A stretch of 64,000 nt of DNA from Ardenticatenaceae bacterium (GCA_020634435.1 JACKBS010000004.1:806001-870000); one strand, 5' to 3'. Counted from the first letter of the stretch, positions 43,643-53,198 are shown. Translations and numbers: made by a program. Notes: generated by a model from the sequence alone, not told the origin.

Positions 43643-44218
43643 TTACGCTTGTTTGTAGGCTAGAAATTCCCCTTTGCCCACGGGAACCAGTGCGGTTGTG
43701 AAAATCGATTGGCTTTTTATGTGCTCGATAAAGTTTGCCAACTCAGATTCGTGAGATACGGCATTGTCGATGATCAGCAGCCCGCCAGGCTTGAGAGCGG
43801 CAATAACTTCAGCGGCGAAAAGCATATATTGGGAGCGATCGGCGTCTAGAAAGATGATGTCAAACTGTTGCTTCAGCTGCTGAAAGAAATCGACCGCATT
43901 ACTTTCGATGAGGCTGATTTTGTGGGCTAAGTTTGCCGTTGCAAAATTGCGTTTGGCCATGGCAATTTTGTGGGGCAGTGCCTCAACCGTTGTTACGTTC
44001 CCTGTTTCCGGCAACGAATTGGCCAGCCATAGGGTCGAATACCCATTTGATGTGCCTATCTCTAAAATGTCGTGAGCCTTGGTTGCTTTAACCAATACGG
44101 CCAGAAATTCTCCCGTATCTCGGGTGATGTTTAAGAATTTCTCTTTCCTTTCCGTGACCTTCGCATCGTTCTCGCTACCCTGCTTTTCTAATTCTGCCAG
44201 GAAATTATTCAGCAGCAT
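43643..44218 (-). CDS. Class I SAM-dependent O-methyltransferase
   Basis: The 191-aa protein of the catechol-OMT/CCoAOMT type has the SAM motif ILEIGTSNGYSTLWLA (about 50-65), VTTVEALP (motif II), FDIIFLDADRSQY (metal and catalytic Asp) and GGLLIIDNAVSH. Divalent metal residues appear in place. Substrate unknown. It overlaps the end of the LysM lipoprotein gene by 14 bp and lacks its own ribosome-binding site, so it is translationally coupled. AT-richer than its neighbours. Confidence 0.85.
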   Translation of the reverse strand: MLLNNFLAELEKQGSENDAKVTERKEKFLNITRDTGEFLAVLVKATKAHDILEIGTSNGYSTLWLANSLPETGNVTTVEALPHKIAMAKRNFATANLAHKISLIESNAVDFFQQLKQQFDIIFLDADRSQYMLFAAEVIAALKPGGLLIIDNAVSHESELANFIEHIKSQSIFTTALVPVGKGEFLAYKQA

Positions 44219-45320
44219 TATCCGTTTCCTTTTCGCTTTCGCTTATAGATTTCTTGAGCCGTTCGTTTTCTTTTGTGGCCCGATACGTCAGGAAGGCCAG
44301 CAGCAGCCCCAGCGGCCCACCCGTGCCCAACAAGAGCAGCACGTTGTTTGCCAGGCTATCCACCAGCTGGTTCCAGAGGCTTTTGGGTACTACCTGAATG
44401 CTGCGCGAGATGCTTTGCGTAAGGATCGGTATTCCCGTTTCCGAGTCTGGCTCTTTGTAAAGATTTACCGTAAAGATGTGATCCTCGCCGGGTGTTGTGG
44501 CGATAATGTCCCATGTCCATACCGCCGGTAGCGTGGTGCTGATGACGCGCGGCAGGCGTACGTTGTTGCCGCCACTGGGGAAAACCTCAAATGCCGGGGC
44601 ATTTAGCTCGGCAGACATGAGCGGGAACAGTTCAACGGTTTGCTCATAAAAAGCGCGTTCGCCGTCATCGTAGCTGGCGTCGATGCGCACAATGCCCGTG
44701 ACGTGTGGCTCGTGTTCGCCAATTTGCGCTAGTTCGGGGTCGGCAATAATTTCTACGGTGATGACGCCGCTTTGGGCCACAACCATCGAAACTGGGTGGG
44801 TAATTTCCAGGCGACCGGTGGGAGCCAGTTCATCCGGTGGTGCGGGGGTGCCGCCATCGCTATCCGCTTCATCTGTGGTTTCGATTATGGGTGTTGGGGT
44901 AGGTGGTGGGGGCGTGTTGGTGGGCAAAACGGCCGTTGGCACCACTTGTTCGGGGATTACCAGCACCTGCCCGGCGGTAATGCTGTTGGGATTAGTGATG
45001 TCGTTGGTTTCGGCCAGCTCCTGTACCGAAACATCAAACCGGTTGCCAATGGTGACCAGGGTATCACCGGGCTGAATGACATAGGTAACGGCCGTTCGCG
45101 TCAGGGTCGCCGTGGGGGTGATGGTGGGCGTGGCGGTGATTTCTGTGGTGGTTTCTGGGCGGTCAGAGTTGGAAACGGCCGTTGCTTGCGGTGGCGAAAT
45201 CCGCGTTGTAGTGGGGGGTAAGGCGACTCTGGTGGCTGCTGGGGGCTGGAGTTGATTACAACCAGCAGCCAGCCCCAAAATTAGAATCAAAAAGACAAAC
45301 GTTGCTAGACGCCTCACCAT
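44205..45320 (-). CDS. LysM lipoprotein
   Basis: The 371-aa exported lipoprotein has a signal peptide ending in the lipobox LAAGC (Cys21), a Thr/Pro-rich low-complexity linker, a LysM domain at about 78-122 (TYVIQPGDTLVTIGNRFDVSVQEL, ITAGQVLVIPE) for binding peptidoglycan-like glycans, a second Thr/Pro linker, a beta-rich domain (about 165-310) and a C-terminal membrane helix (about 330-350) with a charged tail. A lipid anchor and a membrane helix at opposite ends are unusual: the tail would be cytoplasmic. Function unknown; a cell-envelope role is likely. Confidence 0.82.
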   Translation of the reverse strand: MVRRLATFVFLILILGLAAGCNQLQPPAATRVALPPTTTRISPPQATAVSNSDRPETTTEITATPTITPTATLTRTAVTYVIQPGDTLVTIGNRFDVSVQELAETNDITNPNSITAGQVLVIPEQVVPTAVLPTNTPPPPTPTPIIETTDEADSDGGTPAPPDELAPTGRLEITHPVSMVVAQSGVITVEIIADPELAQIGEHEPHVTGIVRIDASYDDGERAFYEQTVELFPLMSAELNAPAFEVFPSGGNNVRLPRVISTTLPAVWTWDIIATTPGEDHIFTVNLYKEPDSETGIPILTQSISRSIQVVPKSLWNQLVDSLANNVLLLLGTGGPLGLLLAFLTYRATKENERLKKSISESEKETDNAAE

Positions 45321-45459
45321 TCTGCCACCTCGTACCGCAAAATCTTCGCGTAGCCAATAATAAACTGTATGCGTCCGAGATATTAGGCGTAAAGGTAAAT
45401 TACGTCAAACAAAATGGGAAACGCGAGAGGTAAATTAAAATTAGCAGTTTCATCGGAAA

Positions 45460-47691
45460 TCAGTCAAATTTGGTGAGCCGCATGCCGTTGAGCGTCACCA
45501 GCAACGAGGCCCCCACATCGGCCAGGACGGCCAGCCACATCGTGCCAAAGCCAAACAGAACGGCAACCAAAAAGGCGGCTTTCAGACCCAGGCTAAGGGC
45601 CACGTTGGTGCGAATCGTGCGCATGGCGGCCCGGCTAAGACGAATGGCAAAGGGAAGCTTGCTCAAATCATCGTGCATCAGGGCGATATCGGCCGTTTCC
45701 ATTGCCTGGTCCGTGCCGGCGGCTCCCATTGCTATGCCCACGCTGGCGCTGGCCAGGGCAGGCGCATCGTTGATGCCGTCGCCGAGCATGGCGACACGGC
45801 CGTATTCCCCCAACAATTCCTGAATCTTACCCACCTTCTCTTCCGGCAGCAGATTGGCAAACACGCGGTCAATGCCTGTTTGCCCGGCGATATTTTGCGC
45901 GGTGGCGCTGTTGTCGCCCGTTAGCATGGCGGTTTGGATGCCCAGGGTGTGGAGCTGAGAAACGGCCGTTGCTGCATCTTCGCGCACCTGATCTGCCACC
46001 GTCAGGTAGCCCAAATATTGCTCATCGGCCGTCACCAGCATAGCGGTTAGTCCGTTGGCCTCAGCTGCGGAGATTTCCGCGCAGTGGGCATCGTGGGGCA
46101 GTTCGTCGAGGGCGCGATGGCTGCCGATGAGCACCTGCTGGCCGTTCACGTTGCCCGCGATGCCCGCACCAATTCGTGCCTGTACGTTGGTGGCCGCAGG
46201 ATAACGGTTTTGCACATCGTAAACTTTTGCTGCCTGGGCGACTGCCTGGGCCAATGGATGCTCGCTCGATTGTTCCACGGCGTGAGTCAGGCCAAGCAAA
46301 TCGCTGCACGGTTCACAGCTATTCCCCTGGCAGGCCACCGATTGAAAATGGGTAACGGCTGGTTTGCCTTGGGTGAGCGTACCCGTTTTATCGAAGGCGA
46401 CCAGCTTGACCTGGCTGAGCGCTTCCAGATACGCGCCACCTTTAATGAGCACGCCATTTTTAGCGGCATTGCTCAAAGCACTGACCAAACTCACGGGAAT
46501 GCTGATCACCAGGGCGCAGGGACAGGCCACGACAAGCAGCGCCAGCGCTCGATAAAGCCAGCCGTTAGTTGGCGTGGCCGGATCGATAAGCGGTTGCTGC
46601 CAGATAAGCGGTGGCAAGATGGCCACCAATGCGGCCAAAACCACTACAGCAGGCGTATAAATTCGGGCAAAGCGGTCAATAAACCGCTGGGCCGGGGCGC
46701 GTCGCTCCTGTGCCTCTTCCACCAGCTTGATAAGGCGGCTGATGGTGCTGTCCGCGGCCAGGTGGGTGACTTCCAGATGTAGCACGCCCGCGCCGTTGAT
46801 GCTGCTGGCGAACACGGTGTCTCCTTCTTGCCGAGGGATAGGCGCACTTTCGCCTGTGATGGTCGATTGGTCTACGGTGGAGCTGCCGCTGAGGATACGG
46901 CCGTCTACCGGCACCCTTTCCCCAGGTTTTACTACCACCGTCTCGCCCAATTTCACCTCTTCCACCGGCACTTTGTGCGGCTCAATGCCGCAAAATGGGC
47001 ATTCGCCTTGCGTGTAGCCATTTTGGCCCAAATGCTCCTGGCAATCCATACAGGGCCGCATCACCGTAGCCGTTTGGGGCGAGACGCGCATCAGGCTGCG
47101 AATGCTGCTGCGGGCGCGTACGGCCGTATAACCCTCCAGCGCCTCGCCAATGGCAAACAGCACCATCACCAACCCCGCCTCGGTAAACGCGCCAATAAAC
47201 ACCGCGCCAACGGCGGCAATCGTCATAAGCGCGTTAATCGTCAGCTCGTGGTTGATGCGCAGGGAGCGCCAGCCGCTGCGAGCGATGGGCCAGCCCGCCA
47301 GAACCAGTGCCGCCACGGAGGTCACGTTCAGCAGGGGATGCTCCCAGCCGAGCATCGGCAGCAGTTCGTTAAAGAGCAAGCCGGGCAAGATGAGCAGCGC
47401 CCCGATCAGGGCTAGCCTGGTTTCTTGTCGCTGCCCCATAAACTGCCAAAAGTTTTGCGGATCGGCCGTTTCCACTTGGTCGTCTGGCAAGGTCACGTCG
47501 TAGCCCAACTCTTGAATGCGCGCGATGATGTTTTGCGGAACGGCCGTTCCCGAGACGCGCAACGTTTCTGTGGTGAAGTTTAGCTGGCACAATTCCACGC
47601 CATCTAGCTTGGCTACGCCATTTTCTACCGTTTGGGCACAACTGGCGCAATCCATCCCGGTAACGCGAAAGGTGTGTTGGGTGTTTGTCAT
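45460..47691 (-). CDS. Heavy-metal-translocating P1B-type ATPase (CadA/ZntA-like)
   Basis: The 743-aa export pump has an N-terminal metal-binding domain with GMDCASC (about 13-19), membrane helices, a Cys-rich insertion (about 210-240: CMDC and CPFC), the actuator TGE motif (TITGESAPI), CPC membrane metal site (VACPCALVIS), phosphorylation motif DKTGTLT, SEHPLA, and GDGINDAPALA. The CPC site and overall sequence suggest Zn/Cd/Pb rather than copper. It is under a MerR-type promoter (47735-47766) with the MerR gene just upstream, so it is probably metal-induced. The zinc-ribbon-like insertion before the actuator is uncommon in the family as a whole. Confidence 0.9.
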   Translation of the reverse strand: MTNTQHTFRVTGMDCASCAQTVENGVAKLDGVELCQLNFTTETLRVSGTAVPQNIIARIQELGYDVTLPDDQVETADPQNFWQFMGQRQETRLALIGALLILPGLLFNELLPMLGWEHPLLNVTSVAALVLAGWPIARSGWRSLRINHELTINALMTIAAVGAVFIGAFTEAGLVMVLFAIGEALEGYTAVRARSSIRSLMRVSPQTATVMRPCMDCQEHLGQNGYTQGECPFCGIEPHKVPVEEVKLGETVVVKPGERVPVDGRILSGSSTVDQSTITGESAPIPRQEGDTVFASSINGAGVLHLEVTHLAADSTISRLIKLVEEAQERRAPAQRFIDRFARIYTPAVVVLAALVAILPPLIWQQPLIDPATPTNGWLYRALALLVVACPCALVISIPVSLVSALSNAAKNGVLIKGGAYLEALSQVKLVAFDKTGTLTQGKPAVTHFQSVACQGNSCEPCSDLLGLTHAVEQSSEHPLAQAVAQAAKVYDVQNRYPAATNVQARIGAGIAGNVNGQQVLIGSHRALDELPHDAHCAEISAAEANGLTAMLVTADEQYLGYLTVADQVREDAATAVSQLHTLGIQTAMLTGDNSATAQNIAGQTGIDRVFANLLPEEKVGKIQELLGEYGRVAMLGDGINDAPALASASVGIAMGAAGTDQAMETADIALMHDDLSKLPFAIRLSRAAMRTIRTNVALSLGLKAAFLVAVLFGFGTMWLAVLADVGASLLVTLNGMRLTKFD

Positions 47692-47734
47692 GAATTAATC
47701 TCCAAAATTTTTGTTGCAATTTCTTACGTTTTGG

Positions 47735-47766
47735 ATGATACACCTTAAAGTCGGGTTGAAAGTCAA
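47735..47766 (-). promoter_or_regulatory. MerR-type promoter with 20-bp spacer for the metal ATPase
   Basis: On the minus strand TTGACT (47766-47761), 20 bp, TATCAT (47740-47735). A 19-20 bp spacer is the hallmark of promoters twisted open by MerR-family activators. It lies between the merR-like gene and the ATPase start at 47691. Confidence 0.75.
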
Positions 47767-47800
47767 GCGTTTCGGTAATGTCGCTGCGCAACCGCTTCGC

Positions 47801-47846
47801 GTACGGTAATCCGTGAACGGTAATCGGTATACCGATTACCGTTCAC
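47801..47846. repeat. GGTAATC-type hairpin at the end of the merR-like gene
   Basis: 47813-47846 is a perfect palindrome with 17-bp arms (GTGAACGGTAATCGGTA and its complement) and no loop; further units extend to 47801. The merR stop codon (47836-47838) lies within it. It may also end the merR transcript before the ATPase promoter. Confidence 0.85.
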
Positions 47847-48597
47847 TTTCCAAGGCCAGAAACAATCGTGCCAAAATGAAGGCGCTGTTGCCGCTGGCGA
47901 TAAGCAGAAAGCCTTCGTCGTTGTGGAAAAATTCAGGAGTAGCGTTGGGGTGCACGGCGCAGTTGGCTTCTAGCTGGGTCAGCTGGCGCAGAGCATCACC
48001 AATCTTTGCATCGCTGCTGACGACGAGGATGTGGTAAGCGTCGTTTTCTTGCCAGACGTGGACGTGCTGGCCGCGCAGGGTGTTGAGGAGTTGATGGCCA
48101 ACGGCCGTATTCAGCACACAGCCCCCGTAATGGCCCAACCAGTCCAGCAGGGTACTGGCTGGGGTTTGCGCCGCCGGGTGCGAACAGAGCCGCGCCAGCA
48201 GGTCGTTGATCTGCTCTTGATGCAGCGGTGATTGGCGCGACTGCACGTCTTGCAGAAAAAGATCCAGCTCGTGGCGCATCACCAGCAGTTCGGTGAGCTG
48301 CTTTTCCAGGGCAATAAACCGATTTTCGGCCAATTTGCTGAGCGTGTCGCTGGCGATTTTGCCCTGGTCCCAACCGGCCAGCAGCGTGCGGATGTCCGCC
48401 AGGGAGAAGCCAAGCCTTTGGGCGCGCTGGATGAGGTGCAGCCGTTCGGCCGTTTGGGGTTGGTACAGCCGGTAGCCAGAGTCGGAACGGCCGTGTGGCG
48501 TGAGCAAGCCTTCTTTTTCATAGTAGCGCAGCGTTGAGGGGGGCATTTGAGCCAGTTTGCCCAGCTGCCCGATTGTGAGCAGGGAATTTTGTGCCAT
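47836..48597 (-). CDS. MerR-family regulator with extra C-terminal domain
   Basis: The 253-aa protein has the MerR winged helix at about 7-75 (TIGQLGKLAQMPPSTLRYYEKEGLL, SGYRLY), a long coiled dimer helix (about 80-130), then about 110 extra residues with Cys and His (LCSHPA, GGCVLNTAVGH, ANCAVHPNATPEFFHND) that may bind metal or be a bacterioferritin/Usp-like module. Most metal MerR proteins are about 135-150 aa, so this is long. It is upstream of the ATPase, whose promoter has the 20-bp spacer. Metal specificity is inferred. Its last codons come from a repeat palindrome. Confidence 0.85.
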   Translation of the reverse strand: MAQNSLLTIGQLGKLAQMPPSTLRYYEKEGLLTPHGRSDSGYRLYQPQTAERLHLIQRAQRLGFSLADIRTLLAGWDQGKIASDTLSKLAENRFIALEKQLTELLVMRHELDLFLQDVQSRQSPLHQEQINDLLARLCSHPAAQTPASTLLDWLGHYGGCVLNTAVGHQLLNTLRGQHVHVWQENDAYHILVVSSDAKIGDALRQLTQLEANCAVHPNATPEFFHNDEGFLLIASGNSAFILARLFLALESER

Positions 48598-48757
48598 GAG
48601 TCAATGGTAGCACGATGCCCAGCAATGCAAAAGTGGCGCTGGATTGGCGAAAAGTTTATACTGGCGGTTCGTATCTGTGCCGCAAGCTAAGCACAGCACC
48701 ATTTTTGTAAACACCGGGCTGAGAATCAACTAACTCAGAGCTACTAAGGAGCTTTTT

Positions 48758-50017
48758 GTGAGCTTTTCGCAATTTTCGCTTGACCCGCGCCTGGATGCGG
48801 GTATCAAAGATATGGGCTTTACCGAGCCTACACCTATTCAAAAACAAGCTATTCCGCACGTGTTGGTTGGATCGGATTTGTTGGGACTGGCACAAACGGG
48901 TACGGGGAAAACGGCCGCTTTCATGCTGCCCATTCTCCAACGCCTGACGCGTGGGCCGCTGCGCCAGGTACGGGCACTTATCGTCGCGCCCACCCGTGAA
49001 CTAGCAGAACAAATTCATCAAACGGCCGTTGATCTGGGCAAATACACTAAAATTCGCAGCGCCACCGTCTATGGCGGCGTGGGCAAAAAAGCGCAGATCG
49101 ACGCTTTGCGTCACGGCGTGGAAATTGTGGTTGCCTGTCCAGGCCGCCTGCTCGATTTGGCGAGCGAAAAGCACATTGATCTGGCCAAAGTGGAAGTGCT
49201 GGTGCTGGATGAAGCGGACCGCATGTGCGACATGGGCTTTTTGCCCGACATCCGCCGTATCCTCAAGCTGGTGCCCAATCGACAGCAAACCCTCTTCTTC
49301 TCTGCCACCATGCCCGACGATATTCGCGAGTTGGCTGACAACATTCTTAACGATCCGGTCACAGTGCAAATTGGGCAGATTGCGCCCGCCAAAACGGTCA
49401 CCCACGCGCTCTATCCGGTGCCTAGCGGCATGAAGAAAAATCTGCTATTCACCATGCTGGATGAGATGGCTACGGGGCGGGTGCTGGTGTTTACGCGTAC
49501 CAAGCGGCGGGCACGCTTTTTGGCGCGTGATTTGGCCAAGAAGGGTTACCGAGCCGAAGAGTTGCAGGGCAATATGTCACAAAATCGGCGGCAAAACGCA
49601 ATTGATGGCTTTCGCAGCGGCAAGTACGACATTCTGGTGGCCACAGACATTGCGGCCAGAGGTATTGACGTGGCCGAAATTTCGCACGTGATCAATTTCG
49701 ACATGCCGGACACGGTAGATGCGTACACCCACAGAATCGGCCGTACGGGCCGCGCGGCTGAAGAGGGGGACGCCTTCACCTTTGCTACAGACGAAGACGC
49801 GGCGATGGTGCGCGACATCGAGCGTGTCCTCAAAACCCGCCTGGAGCGGCGGCGCTGGCCTGGATTTTCCTACGGCGCATTCGACCCAGAAAAGCAGCCA
49901 GAACGAGTACCAGAGAAACGGCCGCAGCCCAACGGCCGTACCAAACCTAACAGTAACTACTCCAGACGTTCCAATAACCGGCGAGATTCTGTTGGGCGTA
50001 GACACCCTGGTGGCTAA
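48758..50017 (+). CDS. DEAD-box RNA helicase (RhlE-like)
   Basis: The 419-aa ATP-dependent RNA helicase has the Q motif (FTEPTPIQKQAIPHVL), Walker A AQTGTGKTAAF, PTRELAEQ, DEADRMCDMGF, SATMP, the second RecA domain with VATDIAARGIDVAEI and HRIGRTGRA, and a short basic C-terminal tail (KRPQPNGRTKPN). It starts with GTG at 48758 with AAGGAG. The 5' leader from a probable TATACT box (48656-48661) is about 95 bases. Probable role in ribosome assembly or cold adaptation. Confidence 0.93.
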   Translation: MSFSQFSLDPRLDAGIKDMGFTEPTPIQKQAIPHVLVGSDLLGLAQTGTGKTAAFMLPILQRLTRGPLRQVRALIVAPTRELAEQIHQTAVDLGKYTKIRSATVYGGVGKKAQIDALRHGVEIVVACPGRLLDLASEKHIDLAKVEVLVLDEADRMCDMGFLPDIRRILKLVPNRQQTLFFSATMPDDIRELADNILNDPVTVQIGQIAPAKTVTHALYPVPSGMKKNLLFTMLDEMATGRVLVFTRTKRRARFLARDLAKKGYRAEELQGNMSQNRRQNAIDGFRSGKYDILVATDIAARGIDVAEISHVINFDMPDTVDAYTHRIGRTGRAAEEGDAFTFATDEDAAMVRDIERVLKTRLERRRWPGFSYGAFDPEKQPERVPEKRPQPNGRTKPNSNYSRRSNNRRDSVGRRHPGG

Positions 50018-50033
50018 CTGCCTGGGTCTCTCT

Positions 50034-50055
50034 GTGGTTGAATACGTTCAACCAC
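50034..50055 (+). terminator. Hairpin downstream of the helicase gene
   Basis: GTGGTTGAA, loop TACG, TTCAACCAC: 9-bp perfect stem 17 bp after the stop, followed by TCTCTATG without a strong T-run. Plausible transcript end. Confidence 0.5.
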
Positions 50056-50121
50056 TCTCTATGAAGGGAAGAAAGAGAGCAATCACCTGAAATACATACA
50101 GTTTGGGCGCACACTATGAAA

Positions 50122-50127
50122 TATAAT
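50122..50127 (+). promoter_or_regulatory. -10 element of the PD40 lipoprotein gene
   Basis: TATAAT 33 bp before the ATG at 50160; GAAGGTGA gives the ribosome-binding site. No clear -35. Confidence 0.45.
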
Positions 50128-50159
50128 TGTGACAAACTGGACTGTGAGAAGGTGATTAT

Positions 50160-52142
50160 ATGTTAGGGCAAAAGAAGCTATCTTTTCAGGTATGGGTTTT
50201 CTTGTTTTTTGTTCTTGTTTTCCTTGGTGTTGCCTGCTCATCGAATAGCCCGGCTATACCAGAGGCGGAAGTTGGCGGGGGACGGGAAACGGCCGTTCCT
50301 ACCACCCCAACCCCTAGTCATACGCCATCGCCCTCAAAAATGCCTACTCTTACGAGAACGGCCGTTTCGACGCAAACTGCCGTTCCATCGCAAACCCCAT
50401 TTCCCTACCCGATTAGTTCAATAAATCCATTCCCAACCGTTACACCTAATTACTTTGTTTATGAGACAAAGCCAATCTTTATTACTTTTCATGGCTGTTG
50501 TGGGGATGGGGGAAGTGAAACGGATGATGTAATGGGTAGAGATGTGCCGTCCCTGATTATTTATGGCGATGGGCAAATGATCATCACTGAGGGAACTTTG
50601 GGTGATATGACCTATTTTGAGGCCTATCTTTCGCCAACTGAGATGTGTCAATTGCGCCAAGAGATTGCAGACACGGGTTTCTTGGACCCACATGAGCAAT
50701 TTTTTACTGAACGTGATGAAAGCATGGGCGGTGGTCATTTTTCCATACAGGTCGAAAATATTTATTATGAGTTTTATAGTGGAGATGTGCGTTTCCTGGT
50801 CGAAGACCTGGCAGCTGGCTATCAGTTAATTCGCAATTTTCGGCCCGAGAATGACCTGGTGACCTATATTCCTCAGTATTTGGTCCTTTGGATTGAAGAA
50901 ATTCAACCTGTCGCCAGTGAAGTGGCTGTCTCTTGGCCAGGTGATTTACCATCAATAGATGAACTGTGGTCAGATCGCGAAACAACAACACTTTTTGTTG
51001 AAGACGATTTGGTCAGGCAAATTTATGAGCTATTTGACTACACAAACAAAGAAATGCTTTTTCAGGAGAATGGGAAATTCTATTCAATTATCGCCCGCCC
51101 CATTTTGCCGAATGAAACGCCATACCGTTACCCAGTTTTTTCGATCTTGCCAAGAGATTATGTCCCTGTGTTGAATTGCGAAGGTGAAACTGCCCTTATT
51201 TCACCCGCAATCTCAACGGTAACCCCTACCTTGACATCATCTGCAAATCAGTTGACAGGGCAGGGCCGTATTGTGTTTACGGCTGGTACCTATTGGGATT
51301 ATGACATGTTTGTGATGGATGCTAACGGCAGTAATCGCCTACGGCTGACGAATGATCAGTACCTTAACAGCGAGCCAGCCTGGTCCCCCGATGGTCAGCA
51401 AATCGCCTTCTCGTCAAAACGTGAAGATAATGTGGATATTTATGTGATTAATGCGGATGGTACAAATCTCAGGCAGCTTACAGATCATCCATATGATGAT
51501 TACTCGCCCAGCTGGTCGCCTGATGGCTCAAAGATTGTATTCGTATCAGACCGTGACGGAAGTTGGCAAACTTCTGAAATTTATATGATGAATGCGGACG
51601 GCTCAGATCAGGTACGTTTGACATATAACGAATCAAGAGATTTAACGCCTGTTTGGTCACCAGATGGACAGAAAATTGCGTTTGTTCAAGAAATCGAATG
51701 GGGGATATCTTCTCAGTTAATTATTTTAGATGTGAGCACCAACACATCTGAATCAATATTTATAGATGAGCCAGAGCCAAATGAGCAAAGATATGGCTAT
51801 TCTGGCTTTCGTATTTCGCGTCCAGCCTGGTCCCCTGATGGGACACAAATTGCGATAACCATTTTGCCGAATGCAAGTGGCATTCATATTTTAGACTTGT
51901 ACGGTTCTGAAATAGAAACCTTTGTGGTTGATCAATTTGATTCATTTGACTGGTCGGCTAACGGCCGTTTTCTTGTGTTTTCAGCAAGAAAGCCAAATGA
52001 GGGTGAGAATGCTGTGCACTACTCAGAAGATCAATCTTATTGGGGCAATTGGGATATTTATGCACTTGAACTGGCGACCGGTGAAGTAATTCAAATCACC
52101 TTCTCTGAACAAGATGAGATGTCGCCCGCAATTTGGCCCTGA
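50160..52142 (+). CDS. Lipoprotein with C-terminal PD40 (TolB-like) beta-propeller
   Basis: The 660-aa protein has a signal peptide with lipobox VFLGVAC (Cys26), a Thr/Pro/Ser-rich linker to about 90, an unassigned domain (about 95-350) with a Gly/Cys patch HGCCGDGGSE, and a propeller from about 370 built of PD40 blades (DIYVINADGTNLRQLTDHP, SPSWSPDGSKIVFVSD and repeats). Such propellers bind proteins or glycans on the surface. AT-richer than the surroundings; one 1.6-kb stretch has no ACGGCCGT octamer. Function unknown. Confidence 0.83.
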   Translation: MLGQKKLSFQVWVFLFFVLVFLGVACSSNSPAIPEAEVGGGRETAVPTTPTPSHTPSPSKMPTLTRTAVSTQTAVPSQTPFPYPISSINPFPTVTPNYFVYETKPIFITFHGCCGDGGSETDDVMGRDVPSLIIYGDGQMIITEGTLGDMTYFEAYLSPTEMCQLRQEIADTGFLDPHEQFFTERDESMGGGHFSIQVENIYYEFYSGDVRFLVEDLAAGYQLIRNFRPENDLVTYIPQYLVLWIEEIQPVASEVAVSWPGDLPSIDELWSDRETTTLFVEDDLVRQIYELFDYTNKEMLFQENGKFYSIIARPILPNETPYRYPVFSILPRDYVPVLNCEGETALISPAISTVTPTLTSSANQLTGQGRIVFTAGTYWDYDMFVMDANGSNRLRLTNDQYLNSEPAWSPDGQQIAFSSKREDNVDIYVINADGTNLRQLTDHPYDDYSPSWSPDGSKIVFVSDRDGSWQTSEIYMMNADGSDQVRLTYNESRDLTPVWSPDGQKIAFVQEIEWGISSQLIILDVSTNTSESIFIDEPEPNEQRYGYSGFRISRPAWSPDGTQIAITILPNASGIHILDLYGSEIETFVVDQFDSFDWSANGRFLVFSARKPNEGENAVHYSEDQSYWGNWDIYALELATGEVIQITFSEQDEMSPAIWP

Positions 52143-52146
52143 TGTT

Positions 52147-52521
52147 TTACAACCAGGCTCTTGAACGTTTGGCGTGTAAAAGCAGCACTAACGCCAACAG
52201 GATCAAATCCAGCAGCAGGGTGAGAAAATCGAGCAGGCCGAACTGGTCCGTGAAGGTGAGAAGGATGTTAACCGCCAGCACGGCCATGATCGTGAAGCGA
52301 TACCAACTGGCCTGTTTTTGTACTGTCCAGCTGCACCACAAAAAAGCCGCCACATTCATCAGCATTAAAATGGCGATGAGCCCTAAAACGGCCGTTCCCC
52401 CCGGTGCACCCGCGCCAATACGAACCATGCTCCCAATACCAAATGCCAGCCAAACGGCCGCATTTAGCCAAAACAACCACTTGATGAGCTGAATCAATCT
52501 GTCAGTGTCGGGCAATTTCAT
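52147..52521 (-). CDS. Small four-helix membrane protein
   Basis: The 124-aa protein has four hydrophobic segments (about 12-32, 40-62, 68-86 and 94-115). No family recognised. Its ATG at 52521 overlaps the stop of the amidotransferase gene (ATGA), so the two are translationally coupled. It converges on the PD40 lipoprotein gene, 4 bp away. Confidence 0.65.
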   Translation of the reverse strand: MKLPDTDRLIQLIKWLFWLNAAVWLAFGIGSMVRIGAGAPGGTAVLGLIAILMLMNVAAFLWCSWTVQKQASWYRFTIMAVLAVNILLTFTDQFGLLDFLTLLLDLILLALVLLLHAKRSRAWL

Positions 52522-53198
52522 ATGATGAGCCCGGCCTGCTGGCAAAAGTTGTGGATCAGCGTGTAGCCCGCCGGATGTTCGTCGGTGTAATACTCGGGGT
52601 GGAACTGGGTGCCGATGATGGGTAAGTCTTGATGAATGATGATTTGGTGGGGTGAAACGGCCGTCGCCCCATAATTACCAAATCCATCCGGCACTTCCTT
52701 TAGTTCCCACGAATGCGCCTGCCGCATGATTGGAGCATTGCCTAGCCCTTGCAGCAGCTGATGTGCCCTGGTGATCTGCACCGGGCGGTAGCCTAGCTCC
52801 TTCTGCATTCCCGCCGCAAAGTCTGGATTTGGGTCTGGTTCGTCATTCGGCAGGGGGCCAATAGGAGCGACGGCTGCCCCAAACGCTTCGGCGAGCGTTT
52901 CAAAGCCACCGCAAAAGCCGAAGATGGGCCACCGAAGGCTGGCGATCACTTCATGCAGCCCGGCTACTTCACGATGTGTGTACTCATCCGGGTTGGCGCT
53001 GTTGCCAGAGATAAAAACGGCCGTTGCTTCCAACTTCTCTAACAAGGTGGGCGTAACCTGGTTGTAGCGCACAATCAGGCATTGATCGCCAGCGATATCC
53101 TCTAGTCGGTACTTGATGCGCACTCGTGCCGCCATAATTCGCTCGCCCCAAGGTTTGGCATAGGCGTCCATTCGTTCGTTATCGACTAGTACAAACAT
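52518..53198 (-). CDS. Class I glutamine amidotransferase-like protein
   Basis: The 226-aa protein has the nucleophile elbow FGFCGGFE (Cys about 96) and the His and Glu of the triad in TQFHPEYYTDEHP. The Gly next to Cys differs from the usual GxCxGxQ (GFCGG), so specificity may differ. It is a stand-alone glutaminase or gamma-glutamyl hydrolase-like protein; no synthase partner is adjacent. Substrate unknown. Confidence 0.8.
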   Translation of the reverse strand: MFVLVDNERMDAYAKPWGERIMAARVRIKYRLEDIAGDQCLIVRYNQVTPTLLEKLEATAVFISGNSANPDEYTHREVAGLHEVIASLRWPIFGFCGGFETLAEAFGAAVAPIGPLPNDEPDPNPDFAAGMQKELGYRPVQITRAHQLLQGLGNAPIMRQAHSWELKEVPDGFGNYGATAVSPHQIIIHQDLPIIGTQFHPEYYTDEHPAGYTLIHNFCQQAGLII

